Source: Salinicola tamaricis (GTDB taxonomy: Bacteria; Pseudomonadota; Gammaproteobacteria; Pseudomonadales; Halomonadaceae). From it: a stretch of DNA of 64,000 bases. The stretch covers positions 3,224,001 to 3,288,000 of the forward strand of contig NZ_CP023559.1 in NCBI RefSeq assembly GCF_003006155.1. Reading direction: 5' to 3'. The position numbers and the translations under genes were made by a program. The notes under the pieces were generated by a model. The model did not search any database. It was not told the origin of the DNA and was given only the letters and a program-made list of their open reading frames with translations. Below, in pieces: positions 1 to 9,426 of the stretch; positions within the stretch are counted from its first letter, which is position 1; each line of letters starts with the position of its first letter.

Positions 1-730
1 GCGCGGCTGCTCGGCGTCGAGCGTGCCCGGATCGTGGGCCTGGCGCGGCAGCGCATCGAAACCCGGCGACCGCTGCCCTACCTGCTGGGGAGGCGTTCTT
101 CGCCGGCTATCCGTTCGAGGTCGACGAGCGTGTGCTGATTCCACGCTCGCCGATCGCCGAGCTGATCGAGGCGGGCTTCGCGCCCTGGTTCGAGGCCACG
201 CCGCCGGTGCGGGTGCTCGACCTGTGCACCGGCTCCGGCTGCATCGGTATCGCCACCGCGCTGACCCTGCCCACCTGTGCGGTGGATCTGGTCGATATCA
301 GCCCCGAGGCGCTGGCGGTGGCCAAGGCCAATATCGTGCGTCACGACGTCGGTCGCCGGGTGCGTGCGGTGGCCTCCGACCTGTTCGATGCGTCGCCGGG
401 CAGACCTACGACCTGATCGTGAGCAACCCGCCGTATGTCGACAGCCGTGACCTGGCGGCGATGCCGGCGGAGTACCGCCACGAGCCGGACCTGGCGCTGG
501 GCGCGGGTAGTGATGGGCTCGATATCGTGCGTCGCATCCTGCGCGAGGCGCGTGGCTATCTCAGCGATGACGGCATCCTGGTGGTCGAGGTCGGCAACTC
601 CCAGCGTCACCTCGAGGCCGCCTTCCCCGAGGTGCCGTTCTTGTGGCTCGACTTCGAGCGGCGGCGAGGGCGTCTTCGTGCTCGACGCCGAGACCTCGAC
701 GCCCACGCGGCCCAGTTCGCCGCCGCCTGA
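1..730 (+). CDS. prmB: Peptide-chain release factor glutamine methyltransferase PrmB (5'-truncated, frameshifted)
   Basis: PrmB is an SAM-dependent methyltransferase that modifies the Gln of the GGQ motif; PrmB acts on ribosomal protein uL3 (HemK/PrmC is the release-factor paralogue). The beginning lies outside the window. Visible are the segment [20 protein letters not shown], the SAM-binding stretch [17 protein letters not shown] and the catalytic NPPY motif in [10 protein letters not shown]. The signature [10 protein letters not shown] and the position directly before aroC favour PrmB over PrmC, as in other gammaproteobacteria. The reading frame changes near 88, 402, 656 and 700; the first two are explained by loss of one G in a G run. 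The stop codon is at 728-730. These look like sequence errors, not decay. Confidence 0.85.
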   Translation, partial: RGCSASSVPGSWAWRGSASKPGDRCPTCWGGVLRRLSVRGRRACADSTLADRRADRGGLRALVRGHAAGAGARPVHRLRLHRYRHRADPAHLCGGSGRYQPRGAGGGQGQYRASRRRSPGACGGLRPVRCVAGQTYDLIVSNPPYVDSRDLAAMPAEYRHEPDLALGAGSDGLDIVRRILREARGYLSDDGILVVEVGNSQRHLEAAFPEVPFLWLDFERRRGRLRARRRDLDAHAAQFAAA

Positions 731-768
731 CCGCTTCGCTTTCGCTCCCTTTTCTCCGAGGAACCCGC

Positions 769-1856
769 ATGTCCGGCAACACCTTCGGCAAACTGTTCAC
801 CGTCACCACCTTTGGGGAGAGTCACGGCCCGGCGCTGGGCGCCATCGTCGATGGCTGCCCGCCGGGGCTCGCGCTCAGCGAGGCGGATCTGCAGCGCGAT
901 CTCGACCGTCGGCGCCCGGGCTCGTCGCGCCATACCACCCAGCGCCGCGAACCGGACCAGGTGAAGATCCTCTCCGGGGTGTTTGAGGGGCGCACCACCG
1001 GCACCCCGATCGGGCTGGCGATCGAGAACCCGACCAGCGCTCCAAGGACTACTCCAAGATCCAGGCGCAGTTCCGCCCCGCGCATGCCGACTACACCTAT
1101 CACCACAAGTACGGCATTCGCGACTACCGCGGCGGCGGCCGTTCCAGCGCGCGTGAGACCGCGATGCGCGTCGCTGCCGGGGCCATCGCCAAGGCCTGGT
1201 TGGCGCAGCAGGGCGTGCGCGTGCGCGGCTACATGAGCCAGCTCGGCCCCATCGAGATCGATTTCAAAAGCTGGGACGGGGGATCGACACAACCCGTTCT
1301 TCTGCCCCGATCCGGACAATGCCCGAGCTCGAGGCCTACATGGATCAGTTGCGTCGCGACCAGGACAGCGTCGGCGCCAAGATCACGGTGATTGCCGAGG
1401 GCGTGCCGGTGGGGCTGGGTGAGCCGGTCTTCGACCGCCTGGATGCCGACCTGGCCCATGCCCTGATGGGCTCAATGCGGTCAAGGGGGTCGAGATCGGT
1501 GACGGTTTCGGCGTGGTTGCCAGTCGCGGCAGCGAGCACCGTGACGAGATGACTCCGGAGGGGTTTCTCTCCAATCACGCCGGCGGCGTGCTCGGCGGTA
1601 TCTCTACCGGCCAGCCGCTGTGGCGCATCTGGCGCTCAAGCCGACCTCCAGCATCACTCAGCCCGGGCGCTCGATCGATGTCGACGGTGCGCCGGTGGAG
1701 GTGATCACCAAGGGGCGTCACGATCCTTGCGTGGGGATTCGCGCCACGCCGATCGCCGAGGCGATGATGGCGCTGACGCTGATGGATCACTGGCTGCGCC
1801 ACCGCGGTCAAAATGCCGATGTGCGGGTAGGTACCCCGCGTCTGGGCCAGCGCTAG
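769..1856 (+). CDS. aroC: Chorismate synthase (frameshifted in this sequence)
   Basis: AroC converts 5-enolpyruvylshikimate-3-phosphate to chorismate, the last common step of aromatic amino acid synthesis, using reduced FMN. The start at 769 follows a GAGG ribosome site and gives [20 protein letters not shown], the family N-terminus with its conserved His. Later blocks are [39 protein letters not shown], and [16 protein letters not shown], ending in [21 protein letters not shown]. Repaired length is about 360 aa, normal for the family. Frame changes fall near 1032, 1285, 1313, 1470 and 1620, and each is a one- or two-base loss. The gene follows prmB by 38 bp and is probably co-transcribed with it. 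Confidence 0.9.
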
Positions 1857-1886
1857 ACTCGGCAAAGGCCTCGACCCTGGCGGCGA

Positions 1887-3512
1887 TCATTCGTCGCCAG
1901 GGGGCTCGCCACGGCCTGCCTTGCGCCCCTCGGCTGCGTCACCGCCATTCTCGTAGCCTCCATTCCCACCATTTCCGTTGTCACTTTCCTGGTGCGTGGC
2001 GTGTGTCTCTGCGCTGCCCTTGTTCGCGCCGCCTTGGCTCTCCTCCTGTGCCTGCTGCTGGCGCTCCTTGACCTTGCGCTGACGGAGCTGTTGGGGTAGC
2101 CGTAGGTGGCGCCGCGAATGGTCTCGTCGCTCTCCAGGCTCGAGCCCAGGGCGCCGGCCACGGTCGCCACAGAGGTCGCCAGCCACGCCAGCGCAGGGAA
2201 GTTCCACCAGCCGATGGAGGACTCCACCGTGGCTTCGAGCAGACTGGCGGGGACGAACAGGATCACCGCCACCAGAAACAGCGCGAAGAGAATGGCGTAG
2301 TAGCAGCCCACCCCCAGCAACAGGGTCATCAGCGTGGTCAGGTTGTAGAGCCGGGTCAGGCGCGGCGAGCCGGTATAGCGCTGCGGTTCCCACAGGCCGT
2401 GATCGAGAATCAGCCAGATCACCATGGCGGCGATCGCGGCGATCATCAGCAGCACGAAGCGATAGCCTTCGTAGGCCGCGCTGAGGCGCCACAGGGTGGG
2501 GAAGATCAGACCGTAGGCGCCGGTGGCGAAGGCCACCGCGACGATGCGCCGGAAGGCGGGTAGAATGGTCCACGGGCGATTGGCGCGCACCATCCCCGCC
2601 AGCAGGCGCAGATGGCCGCGTACAGGAGCGGCGGAGACGAAGCGCACATCGACCACCGGCTGACGCCCGCCGCTCTGGCTGTCGCTGTCGTCGTCACCGC
2701 GGCTGTCGTCACCATCACCATCGCCATCGCCGGCAGGGCGGCTGGCATCTGACGCTCAGGCGCCGTATCGCACGTCTCAGCGAACGCTGCCTGACTCCTT
2801 GCCTCGCGCTCCTCGCGACGTTTTCTCCCGTCTTGCTCACCGCTATCTCATCGTCCTCGTGTTCCTGGCGCTCGTCCGGGGTGATCCGGCGGATCGGCGT
2901 CAGCCACTCGGCGAGACGTGAGCCCATCAACTGGCGCGCGCTGGCGTTGCGGATACCGTGGGCGCGGCGCGTCCGGCGGTTACGGTCGACATGCGCCTGC
3001 TGGCGCTCGCGGTCGCCGGGGTCGCTGCCGTGGTGCATCTCGTTGATCAGGTGCAGCGTGGCCTCGCGCAGCCGGTCGTGCAGCGGCGAGGGCCCAGTGC
3101 CGGCTGCGAGATCACTGCCACGCCGCATGCTTCGCTGGCCTCGGCCACGGTCAGGCGGCCGTCGCGGAACAGTGGCAGATCGGTGATGCACAGCACGTAA
3201 TCCAGCCGTACTCGCGTTTGAGGCGGGCAGCCTGCTGGATGAGCTCGGCACCGGTGCCGTCGGCACCGATCAACGGGTCGGTGACGCACTCGACCCGCCA
3301 GGCGTGGCGGGTCGTCGGTGTAGCGCGCGAGCAGCGCCGGCAGCTCCTCGGCGAGCCCGGCGGCGATACGCTCGGGCAGCTCCGGGGGCTGGAATCAGAC
3401 CCAAGCGCTGTGGCGGGCGGCTGGAGTCGCACCCGCTCGTGCCGTTCATCACGGCTTTCCTGCTCCGGCTCGCGCACGCCGCTGCGGGCGCGGATGACGC
3501 TGACGCGGCCAT
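1887..3512 (-). CDS. Conserved membrane protein with N-terminal soluble domain and C-terminal membrane domain, function unknown
   Basis: One long gene of about 540 codons can be rebuilt across several frame changes (near 3420, 3205, 3110, 2750 and 2097). The start at 3512 follows GAGG. The N-terminal soluble part contains DYVLCITDLPLFRDGRLTVA and GVAVISQPALGP. A charged linker and an acidic Gly-Asp stretch follow. The membrane domain then starts at RPWTILPAFRRIVAVAFATG and has about four helices. A polar Q/E/G-rich tail ends at PPGDE. The 2097 change is a lost C in a CCCC run. It sits 38 bp downstream of the LysR gene on the same strand and may share its transcript. I recall similar two-part proteins in actinobacteria, but I know of no established function. 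Confidence 0.6.
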
Positions 3513-3550
3513 GTCGGGTGCTCCTCGTGTCTCGCTCGGTCCGCTGAAGC

Positions 3551-4444
3551 TTAGGTGTGATCGGGCGTCTCGGCGAGGTCGGGGCGCGCCGCCTCGAGCT
3601 GGGCGAGCATGGCGCGGCCGGCTTGGAGAGGGTGCGCTCGCGATGCACCAGATAGCCCAGGCGGCGCACCAGCGGCGGGTTTCGACGGCCAGCACCGTCA
3701 CTCGGCGTCGATCATGCTCTCCGGCAGCACGCTCCAACCCAGGCCGATGCCGGCCATCATCTTGAGCGTCTCCAGATAGTTGGTGGAGAGCGCCACGCTG
3801 ATCGTCAAGCCGGCGCGGGAGAAGGCGTCGACCACGATGTCACGGGTGAAGGTGAGCGGGCCGGGCAGCACCGCCGGATGGCGGGCCAGCTCGCCGAGCG
3901 ACACACGACTGGCCCGGCCAGCGGGTGCTCGGGGGCGGCGACGAAGCGCAGGTGGTCGGTCCATACCGGTACCGACTCCACCTGCGGGTTGGGCCGCGGT
4001 GCCAGGGTCACCACCGCCAGTTCGATCGCCCCCGAGACCACGCTCTGGTAGGCCTGCTCGGAGTCGAGAAAGCGCAGATCGAGGTCGACCCCCGGATAGC
4101 GCGGGTGTAGGCCTTGAGCACCGGGGGCAGGCGGTGCAGGCCGACATGGTGGCTGGTGGCCAGGGTCGACTGCCGGCGACCTGCCCGCTGAGGTCGTGCA
4201 GCTGGCGCCGGCTCTCCTCGACCAGCTGCAGAATCCGGCGCGCCTGCGGCAGCAGCAGGCGGCCGGCCTCAGTGAGGCTGACGCGACGGTTGATGCGGTC
4301 GAACAGCTTGGCGTCGGTCTGCGCCTCGAGTGCGGCGATGCGCTTGCTGATCGCCGGTTGGGTCAGGTGCAGGCGCTCGCCGGCCAGCGAGAAGGAGGCG
4401 GTGTCGGCAACGGCGATGAAGGCCTGCAGGCTCTGGGTGTCCAT
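3551..4444 (-). CDS. LysR-family transcriptional regulator divergent from leuCDB
   Basis: The N-terminal winged helix-turn-helix is clear: MDTQSLQAFIAVADTASFSL, then ERLHLTQPAISKRIAALEAQ, followed by the linker helix. The C-terminal effector domain includes GAIELAVVTLAPRP, WTDHLRFVAAPEHPLAG and MAGIGLGWSVLPESMI. Repaired length is about 297 aa, standard for LysR proteins. Frame changes near 4170, 4105, 3910 and 3715-3620 look like sequence errors. It is divergent from leuC across a 200 bp AT-rich gap that holds a palindrome (4501-4528), so control of leuCDB together with autoregulation is likely. The ligand cannot be told from the sequence. Confidence 0.8.
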
Positions 4445-4500
4445 GGGGTGGCCCTCGCGGTGCGGCTGATGGATGCATCTATTCTGGTGTGGAATTCAAA

Positions 4501-4528
4501 GCATAATCAAGATGAATTGATTTTATGC
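4501..4528. promoter_or_regulatory. Palindrome in the LysR-leuC intergenic region, probable LysR operator
   Basis: The arms GCATAA and TTATGC enclose inner arms ATCAA and TTGAT. The site lies in an AT-rich patch within an otherwise GC-rich region, 57 bp from the LysR start and about 117 bp from the leuC start. LysR proteins commonly bind interrupted palindromes (T-N11-A type) placed like this. Assignment as operator is inference. Confidence 0.5.
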
Positions 4529-4644
4529 ATGGCCCGGGCGTATCTTGGCTCTCCCAACCCCGAGCGGCCCGTGGCCGGGTCACTCGCGGCATACCGATAG
4601 CGTCGCGCAACCGCGTCGAGACGGGCGACGGAGGAGATCGAGAC

Positions 4645-6104
4645 ATGGCAGGCCAAACGCTCTACGACAAGCTGTGGGCGCAGCATCTGGTGACCAGCCG
4701 CGACGACGGCTCGGCGTTGATCTATATCGACCGCCATCTGCTGCACGAAGTCACCTCGCCGCAGGCGTTCGAGGGGCTGCGTCTGGCCGGGCGCAAGCCG
4801 TGGCGCCGTGACGCCAACCTGGCCACGCCGGACCACAATGTGCCGACCACGACCAAGGAGCGCAGCGCTGGCAACGCGGGGATCGTCGATGACGTCTCGC
4901 GCATTCAGGTCGAGACCCTGGATGCCAACTGCGAGAGCTTCGATATCGAAGAGTTCCGCATCAATGACGAGCGTCAGGGCATCGTTCACGTGGTGGGGCC
5001 GGAGCAGGGCGCCACGCTGCCCGGCATGACCGTGGTCTGCGGCGACTCGCACACCGCCACCCACGGCGCCTTCGCCGCACTCTCCCACGGTATCGGCACC
5101 TCCGAGGTCGAGCACGTGCTCGCCACCCAGTGCCTGATCGCGCAGAAGATGAAGGACATGCAGGTGCGCGTCGAGGGCCAACTGGGGCTCGGCGTCACCG
5201 CCAAGGATATCGTGCTGGCGATCATCGGCCGTATCGGCACCGCCGGCGGCACCGGCTACGCCATCGAGTTCGCCGGGAGTGCGATTCGCGAGCTGTCGAT
5301 GGAAGGCCGCATGACCATCTGCAACATGGCGATCGAGGCCGGCGCTCGGGTCGGCCTGGTGGCGGTGGACGACACACCATCGAGTACCTGCGCGGGCGCC
5401 CCTTCGCCCCCAGCGCTGAGCAGTGGCCGGCGGCGGTCGCGGCCTGGCGTGAGCTGGTCTCCGATGCTGACGCCCACTTCGACAAGGTGGTCGAGCTCGA
5501 CGCCGCGGCCATCGAGCCGCAGGTGACCTGGGGCACCAGCCCGGAGATGGTGGTCAACGTCTCCGCCGAGGTGCCCGACCCGGCCACCGCCGACGACGAG
5601 ACGGTGGCGCGCGGCATGCAGCGTGCGCTCGAGTACATGGGGCTCGAAGCGGGACAGAAGATCACCGATATCCGCCTCGACAAGGTGTTCATCGGCTCCT
5701 GTACCAATTCGCGGATCGAAGACCTGCGCGAAGCGGCCAAGGTGGCCAAGGGGCGCAAGGTCGCCGACAGCATCCAGCTCGCCATGGTGGTGCCGGGTTC
5801 CGGCCTGGTGAAGCGCCTGGCCGAGGCCGAGGGGCTCGACAAGATCTTCATCGAGGCCGGCTTCGAGTGGCGCGAGCCGGGCTGCTCCATGTGTCTGGCG
5901 ATGAATGCCGACAAGCTGGGCGCCGGCGAGCGCTGCGCCTCGACCTCGAACCGCAACTTCGAGGGGCGCCAGGGCTACGGCGGGCGCACCCATCTGGTGA
6001 GTCCGGCGATGGCTGCCGCCGCCGCCATCGAAGGGCACTTCGTCGACGTGCGCGACTACGACCCGGGCAGCGCGCGGGATCGTGACGACGCGCTCAGCGC
6101 CTGA
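4645..6104 (+). CDS. leuC: 3-isopropylmalate dehydratase large subunit (one frameshift)
   Basis: With LeuD, LeuC isomerises 2-isopropylmalate to 3-isopropylmalate by way of a [4Fe-4S] cluster in leucine synthesis. The start at 4645 follows a strong GGAGGAG and gives [16 protein letters not shown]. Visible are [31 protein letters not shown], the cluster region [16 protein letters not shown], and [15 protein letters not shown] carrying the other two Cys ligands. There is one frame change near 5375, where VDDNTIEYL has lost one A of an AA pair. Repaired length is about 487 aa, against 466 in E. coli. It leads the leuCDB operon. Confidence 0.93.
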
Positions 6105-6135
6105 GATCCGGCCCCATTCACGAGGAGTGACGACG

Positions 6136-6778
6136 ATGAAGAAATTCGAACACCTGCAGGGATTGGTGGCGCCGCTCGATCGGGTCAATGTCGACACCGA
6201 CCTGATCATTCCCAAGCAGTTCCTGAAATCGATCAAGCGCACCGGCTTTGGCCCCAATCTGTTCGACGAGCTGCGCTATCTCGACGAGGGCTATCCGGGC
6301 CAGGATGCCTCCAGCCGTCCGCTTAACCCCGATTTCGTCCTCAACCAGTCGCGCTACCGCGCGCCCAGGTACTGCTGGCGCGGCGCAACTTCGGTGCGGC
6401 AGCTCGCGTGAGCACGCGCCCTGGGCCCTGGACGACTTCGGCTTCCGCGTGGTGATCGCGCCCAGCTTCGCCGATATCTTCTACAACAACTCGTTCAAGA
6501 ACGGCATCCTGCTGATCACCCTCGACGAGGAGACCGTCGAGCGCCTGTTCCAGGAGACCGAGGCGACCGAAGGCTACCGTCTCGATGTCGATCTCGAGCG
6601 CCAGCAGCTGACCACGCCGAGCGGCGAGACGATCGCCTTCGAGGTCGACCCGTTCCGCAAGCACTGCCTGCTGGAAGGGCTCGACGACATCGGCCTGACG
6701 CTTGCGCAGTCGGGGTCGATCCGCGACTTCGAACAGCGCCATCGCCAGGCGCAGCCGTGGCTGTTCCGCGACGCTTGA
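6136..6778 (+). CDS. leuD: 3-isopropylmalate dehydratase small subunit (frameshifted)
   Basis: LeuD is the swivelling-domain partner of LeuC. The start at 6136 follows GAGG and gives [20 protein letters not shown], then [20 protein letters not shown]. The substrate loop reads [20 protein letters not shown], followed by [18 protein letters not shown]. Two single-base losses, near 6360 (YRGAQVLL) and 6402 (NFGCGSSREH), shift the frame twice. Repaired length is about 214 aa, normal. It lies 31 bp downstream of leuC. Confidence 0.92.
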
Positions 6779-6832
6779 GTCGCTGACACCCGTATCGACA
6801 CCGCTCTCCAGGCGGGTTTTCAAGGATTACGC

Positions 6833-7912
6833 ATGAGCAAGAAGATTCTGGTATTGCCCGGTGACGGTATCGGGCCGGAAATCACCGCCGAAGCGGTCAA
6901 GGTGCTCGACGCCTGCCGTGCCGCCGGGCTCGACGCCGAGCTCGAACAGGGATTGGTCGGTGGCGCGGGTTACGACGCCGAAGGGCATCCGCTGCCCGAG
7001 TCGACCCTGGCCAAGGCCAAGGCCGCCGACGCCATTCTGCTGGGCGCTGTCGGTGGGCCCAAGTGGGATACGCTGGAGGATCTCACCAAGCGCCCCGAGA
7101 AGGGCCTGCTGGGGCTGCGCAAGCACCTCAATCTGTTCGCCAACCTGCGTCCGGCGCTGCTCTACCCGCAGCTCGCCGAGGCCTCGACGCTGAAGCCGGA
7201 AGTGGTTTCCGGGCTCGACATCATGATCGTGCGCGAGCTGACCGGGGGGATCTACTTCGGCCAGCCGCGGGGCATCGAGACGCGTGACGGCGAGCGCGTG
7301 GGCTACAACACCTACGTCTACTCGGAGTCGGAGATCGAGCGCATCGGCCGGGTCGCCTTCGAGATGGCGCAGAAGCGCGGTGGCAAGCTCTGTTCGGTGG
7401 ACAAGGCCAACGTGCTCGAAGTCACCATCCTCTGGCGCGAAGTGATGAACCGGCTGGCGCCCGAGTATCCCGACGTCGAACTGTCGCACATGTACGTCGA
7501 CAACGCCGCCATGCAACTGGTGCGCGCGCCCAAGCAGTTCGACGTGGTGGTCACCGGTAACATGTTCGGCGACATTCTCTCCGACGCCGCGGCGATGCTC
7601 ACAGGCTCCATCGGCATGCTGCCCTCGGCGTCGCTCAACGAGCGCCAGCAGGGCATGTACGAGCCGTGTCACGGCAGCGCGCCGGACATCGCCGGTCAAG
7701 GGTTGGCCAATCCGCTGGCGACGATTCTGTCGGTGGCGATGATGCTGCGCTACTCGCTCGGTGAGAGCGCGCTGGCCGAGCGCATCGAGCGCGCGGTGGG
7801 GCAGGTGCTGGACGCCGGTCTGCGCACCGCGGACATCGCCTATCCCGGTACCCGCCAGGTCTCCACCGCGGAGATGGGCGATGCCGTGGTGGCCGCGTTC
7901 GCCAACGCCTGA
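6833..7912 (+). CDS. leuB: 3-isopropylmalate dehydrogenase
   Basis: LeuB oxidatively decarboxylates 3-isopropylmalate with NAD+ to give 2-oxoisocaproate. The frame is intact at 359 aa. The N-terminus is [31 protein letters not shown] and [20 protein letters not shown] form the substrate region, then [15 protein letters not shown]. The metal and NAD-binding part is [20 protein letters not shown] and [15 protein letters not shown]. The start at 6833 follows AAGGA. It is the last leu gene, 54 bp after leuD. Confidence 0.96.
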   Translation: MSKKILVLPGDGIGPEITAEAVKVLDACRAAGLDAELEQGLVGGAGYDAEGHPLPESTLAKAKAADAILLGAVGGPKWDTLEDLTKRPEKGLLGLRKHLNLFANLRPALLYPQLAEASTLKPEVVSGLDIMIVRELTGGIYFGQPRGIETRDGERVGYNTYVYSESEIERIGRVAFEMAQKRGGKLCSVDKANVLEVTILWREVMNRLAPEYPDVELSHMYVDNAAMQLVRAPKQFDVVVTGNMFGDILSDAAAMLTGSIGMLPSASLNERQQGMYEPCHGSAPDIAGQGLANPLATILSVAMMLRYSLGESALAERIERAVGQVLDAGLRTADIAYPGTRQVSTAEMGDAVVAAFANA

Positions 7913-8005
7913 TTCCGTCTCGCCAGGGCCCGCGCGGACGCAACGTCGTCGCCTTCACGCGCTTGGCGCCTGGCGGGCTGCTAGACTGAGACTCTTTCGA
8001 GGGGG

Positions 8006-8025
8006 CCGTGACGCGTGCGTCACGG
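8006..8025. promoter_or_regulatory. Perfect 9-bp inverted repeat upstream of asd
   Basis: CCGTGACGC and GCGTCACGG are separated by GT. The site is 90 bp before the asd start in the 202 bp leuB-asd gap. It may be an operator or a leader hairpin. No T run follows it, so it does not look like a terminator. Confidence 0.4.
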
Positions 8026-8114
8026 CAGACGTTCATGGAAGCGGAGCCGTGCCGGCCGGGAGATAATTGCCGTGGTCCGGGTGTGGCTCCCTCCGTCTTC
8101 GGGGTAACCAATCT

Positions 8115-9230
8115 ATGTTGAAAGTCGGATTCGTCGGCTGGCGCGGTATGGTCGGTTCCGTGCTGATGCAGCGCATGCTGGATGACAACGATTTCGCCGG
8201 TCTCGAGCCGGTGTTCTTCTCCACCTCCCAGACCGGGCAGCCGGGGCCGGACATCGGCATGGACGTGCCGGCACTCAAGGACGCCAACGATATCGCCGAA
8301 CTTAAGGCGATGGATGTGATCGTGACCTGCCAGGGCGGTGACTACACCACTGCCGTCTACCAGCCGCTGCGCGAAGCGGGCTGGAAGGGCTACTGGATCG
8401 ACGCCGCCAGCACCCTGCGCATGGCCGACGACTCGGTCATCGTGCTCGATCCGGTCAACCGCCACGTGATCGACGCCCAACTGGCCAAGGGCACTCGCAC
8501 CTTCGTCGGTGGCAACTGCACCGTCAGCCTGATGCTGATGGGACTGGGCGGGCTGTTCGAGGCCAATATGGTCGAGTGGATGACCTCCATGACCTATCAG
8601 GCGGCCTCCGGCTCCGGCGCCAAGCACATGCGTGAGCTGCTGGCCCAGATGGGAGCGCTCAACGGTGCCGTGGCCCAGGAGCTGGCGACGCCCTCCAGCG
8701 CGATTTTGGATATCGACCGCGAGGTCACCGCGACCCTGCGCAGCAGCGCTTTCCCCACCGACAACTTCGGCGCGCCGCTCGCCGGCAGCCTGCTGCCGTG
8801 GATCGACAAGGCGATGGAGAACGGGCAGAGCAAGGAAGAGTGGAAAGGCGGCGTGGAGACCAACAAGATCCTCGCCACCGGCAGCCAGCCGATCCCGATC
8901 GACGGCCTCTGTGTGCGTATCGGCGCCATGCGCTCGCACAGCCAGGCGTTCACCATCAAGCTGCGCCAGGACGTGCCGCTCGACGAGATCGAAGACCGTC
9001 TGGCCAAGCACAACGAGTGGGTCAAGGTCGTGCCCAATGACAAGGATCAGACCATCGAGCAGCTCACGCCGGCGGCGATCAGCGGCACGCTGAGCATCCC
9101 GGTGGGGCGGCTGCGCAAGCTCGCCATGGGCGGTGAGTATCTGACCGCCTTCAGCGTCGGTGACCAGCTGCTGTGGGGGGCTGCCGAGCCGCTCAAGCGC
9201 ATGCTGCGAGTCGTGCGCGAACACGCCTGA
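8115..9230 (+). CDS. asd: Aspartate-semialdehyde dehydrogenase
   Basis: Asd reduces aspartyl phosphate to aspartate semialdehyde with NADPH, feeding lysine, threonine, methionine and diaminopimelate synthesis. The frame is intact. Starting at [20 protein letters not shown] gives 371 aa, close to the 367 aa of E. coli Asd. The NADP-binding loop GWRGMVGS is present and the catalytic Cys is Cys135 in [15 protein letters not shown]. The segment [12 protein letters not shown] holds the substrate-binding Arg and the catalytic His. An in-frame ATG lies 48 bp upstream but has poor family fit. A strong hairpin follows the stop. Confidence 0.95.
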   Translation: MLKVGFVGWRGMVGSVLMQRMLDDNDFAGLEPVFFSTSQTGQPGPDIGMDVPALKDANDIAELKAMDVIVTCQGGDYTTAVYQPLREAGWKGYWIDAASTLRMADDSVIVLDPVNRHVIDAQLAKGTRTFVGGNCTVSLMLMGLGGLFEANMVEWMTSMTYQAASGSGAKHMRELLAQMGALNGAVAQELATPSSAILDIDREVTATLRSSAFPTDNFGAPLAGSLLPWIDKAMENGQSKEEWKGGVETNKILATGSQPIPIDGLCVRIGAMRSHSQAFTIKLRQDVPLDEIEDRLAKHNEWVKVVPNDKDQTIEQLTPAAISGTLSIPVGRLRKLAMGGEYLTAFSVGDQLLWGAAEPLKRMLRVVREHA

Positions 9231-9262
9231 ACCGATGGGCTGACCGGTGTCAGCCGCCCCGA

Positions 9263-9294
9263 GAGCCCCGTCGGCGCCCGCGCCGGCGGGGCTC
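9263..9294 (+). terminator. Strong hairpin after asd
   Basis: A 14-bp stem with one mismatch, GAGCCCCGTCGGCG against CGCCGGCGGGGCTC, closes on a 4-base loop 32 bp after the asd stop. The following T run is weak (CTTGCGTT), so termination may be partial. Confidence 0.65.
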
Positions 9295-9426
9295 TTGCGT
9301 TCGGGTGCATAACGGCTTGGGGCGGGGCTTTGCTGTTTTCGCGTAACGCAATGTTAAAGATTGTGTGGCGCCGGCCGATCATGCATGCGAACACATCTCT
9401 GAAACCATCGTGCAGGCGGAGACAGC

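Noticed and set aside
1..2000. Programmed frameshifting in prmB or aroC
   Set aside because: There are several changes per gene, with no slippery heptamers or pseudoknots, and the same pattern appears across unrelated genes; sequence error explains it better.
7913..8114. Lysine riboswitch before asd
   Set aside because: The gap is too short and lacks the conserved lysine-riboswitch core; only a simple dyad is present.
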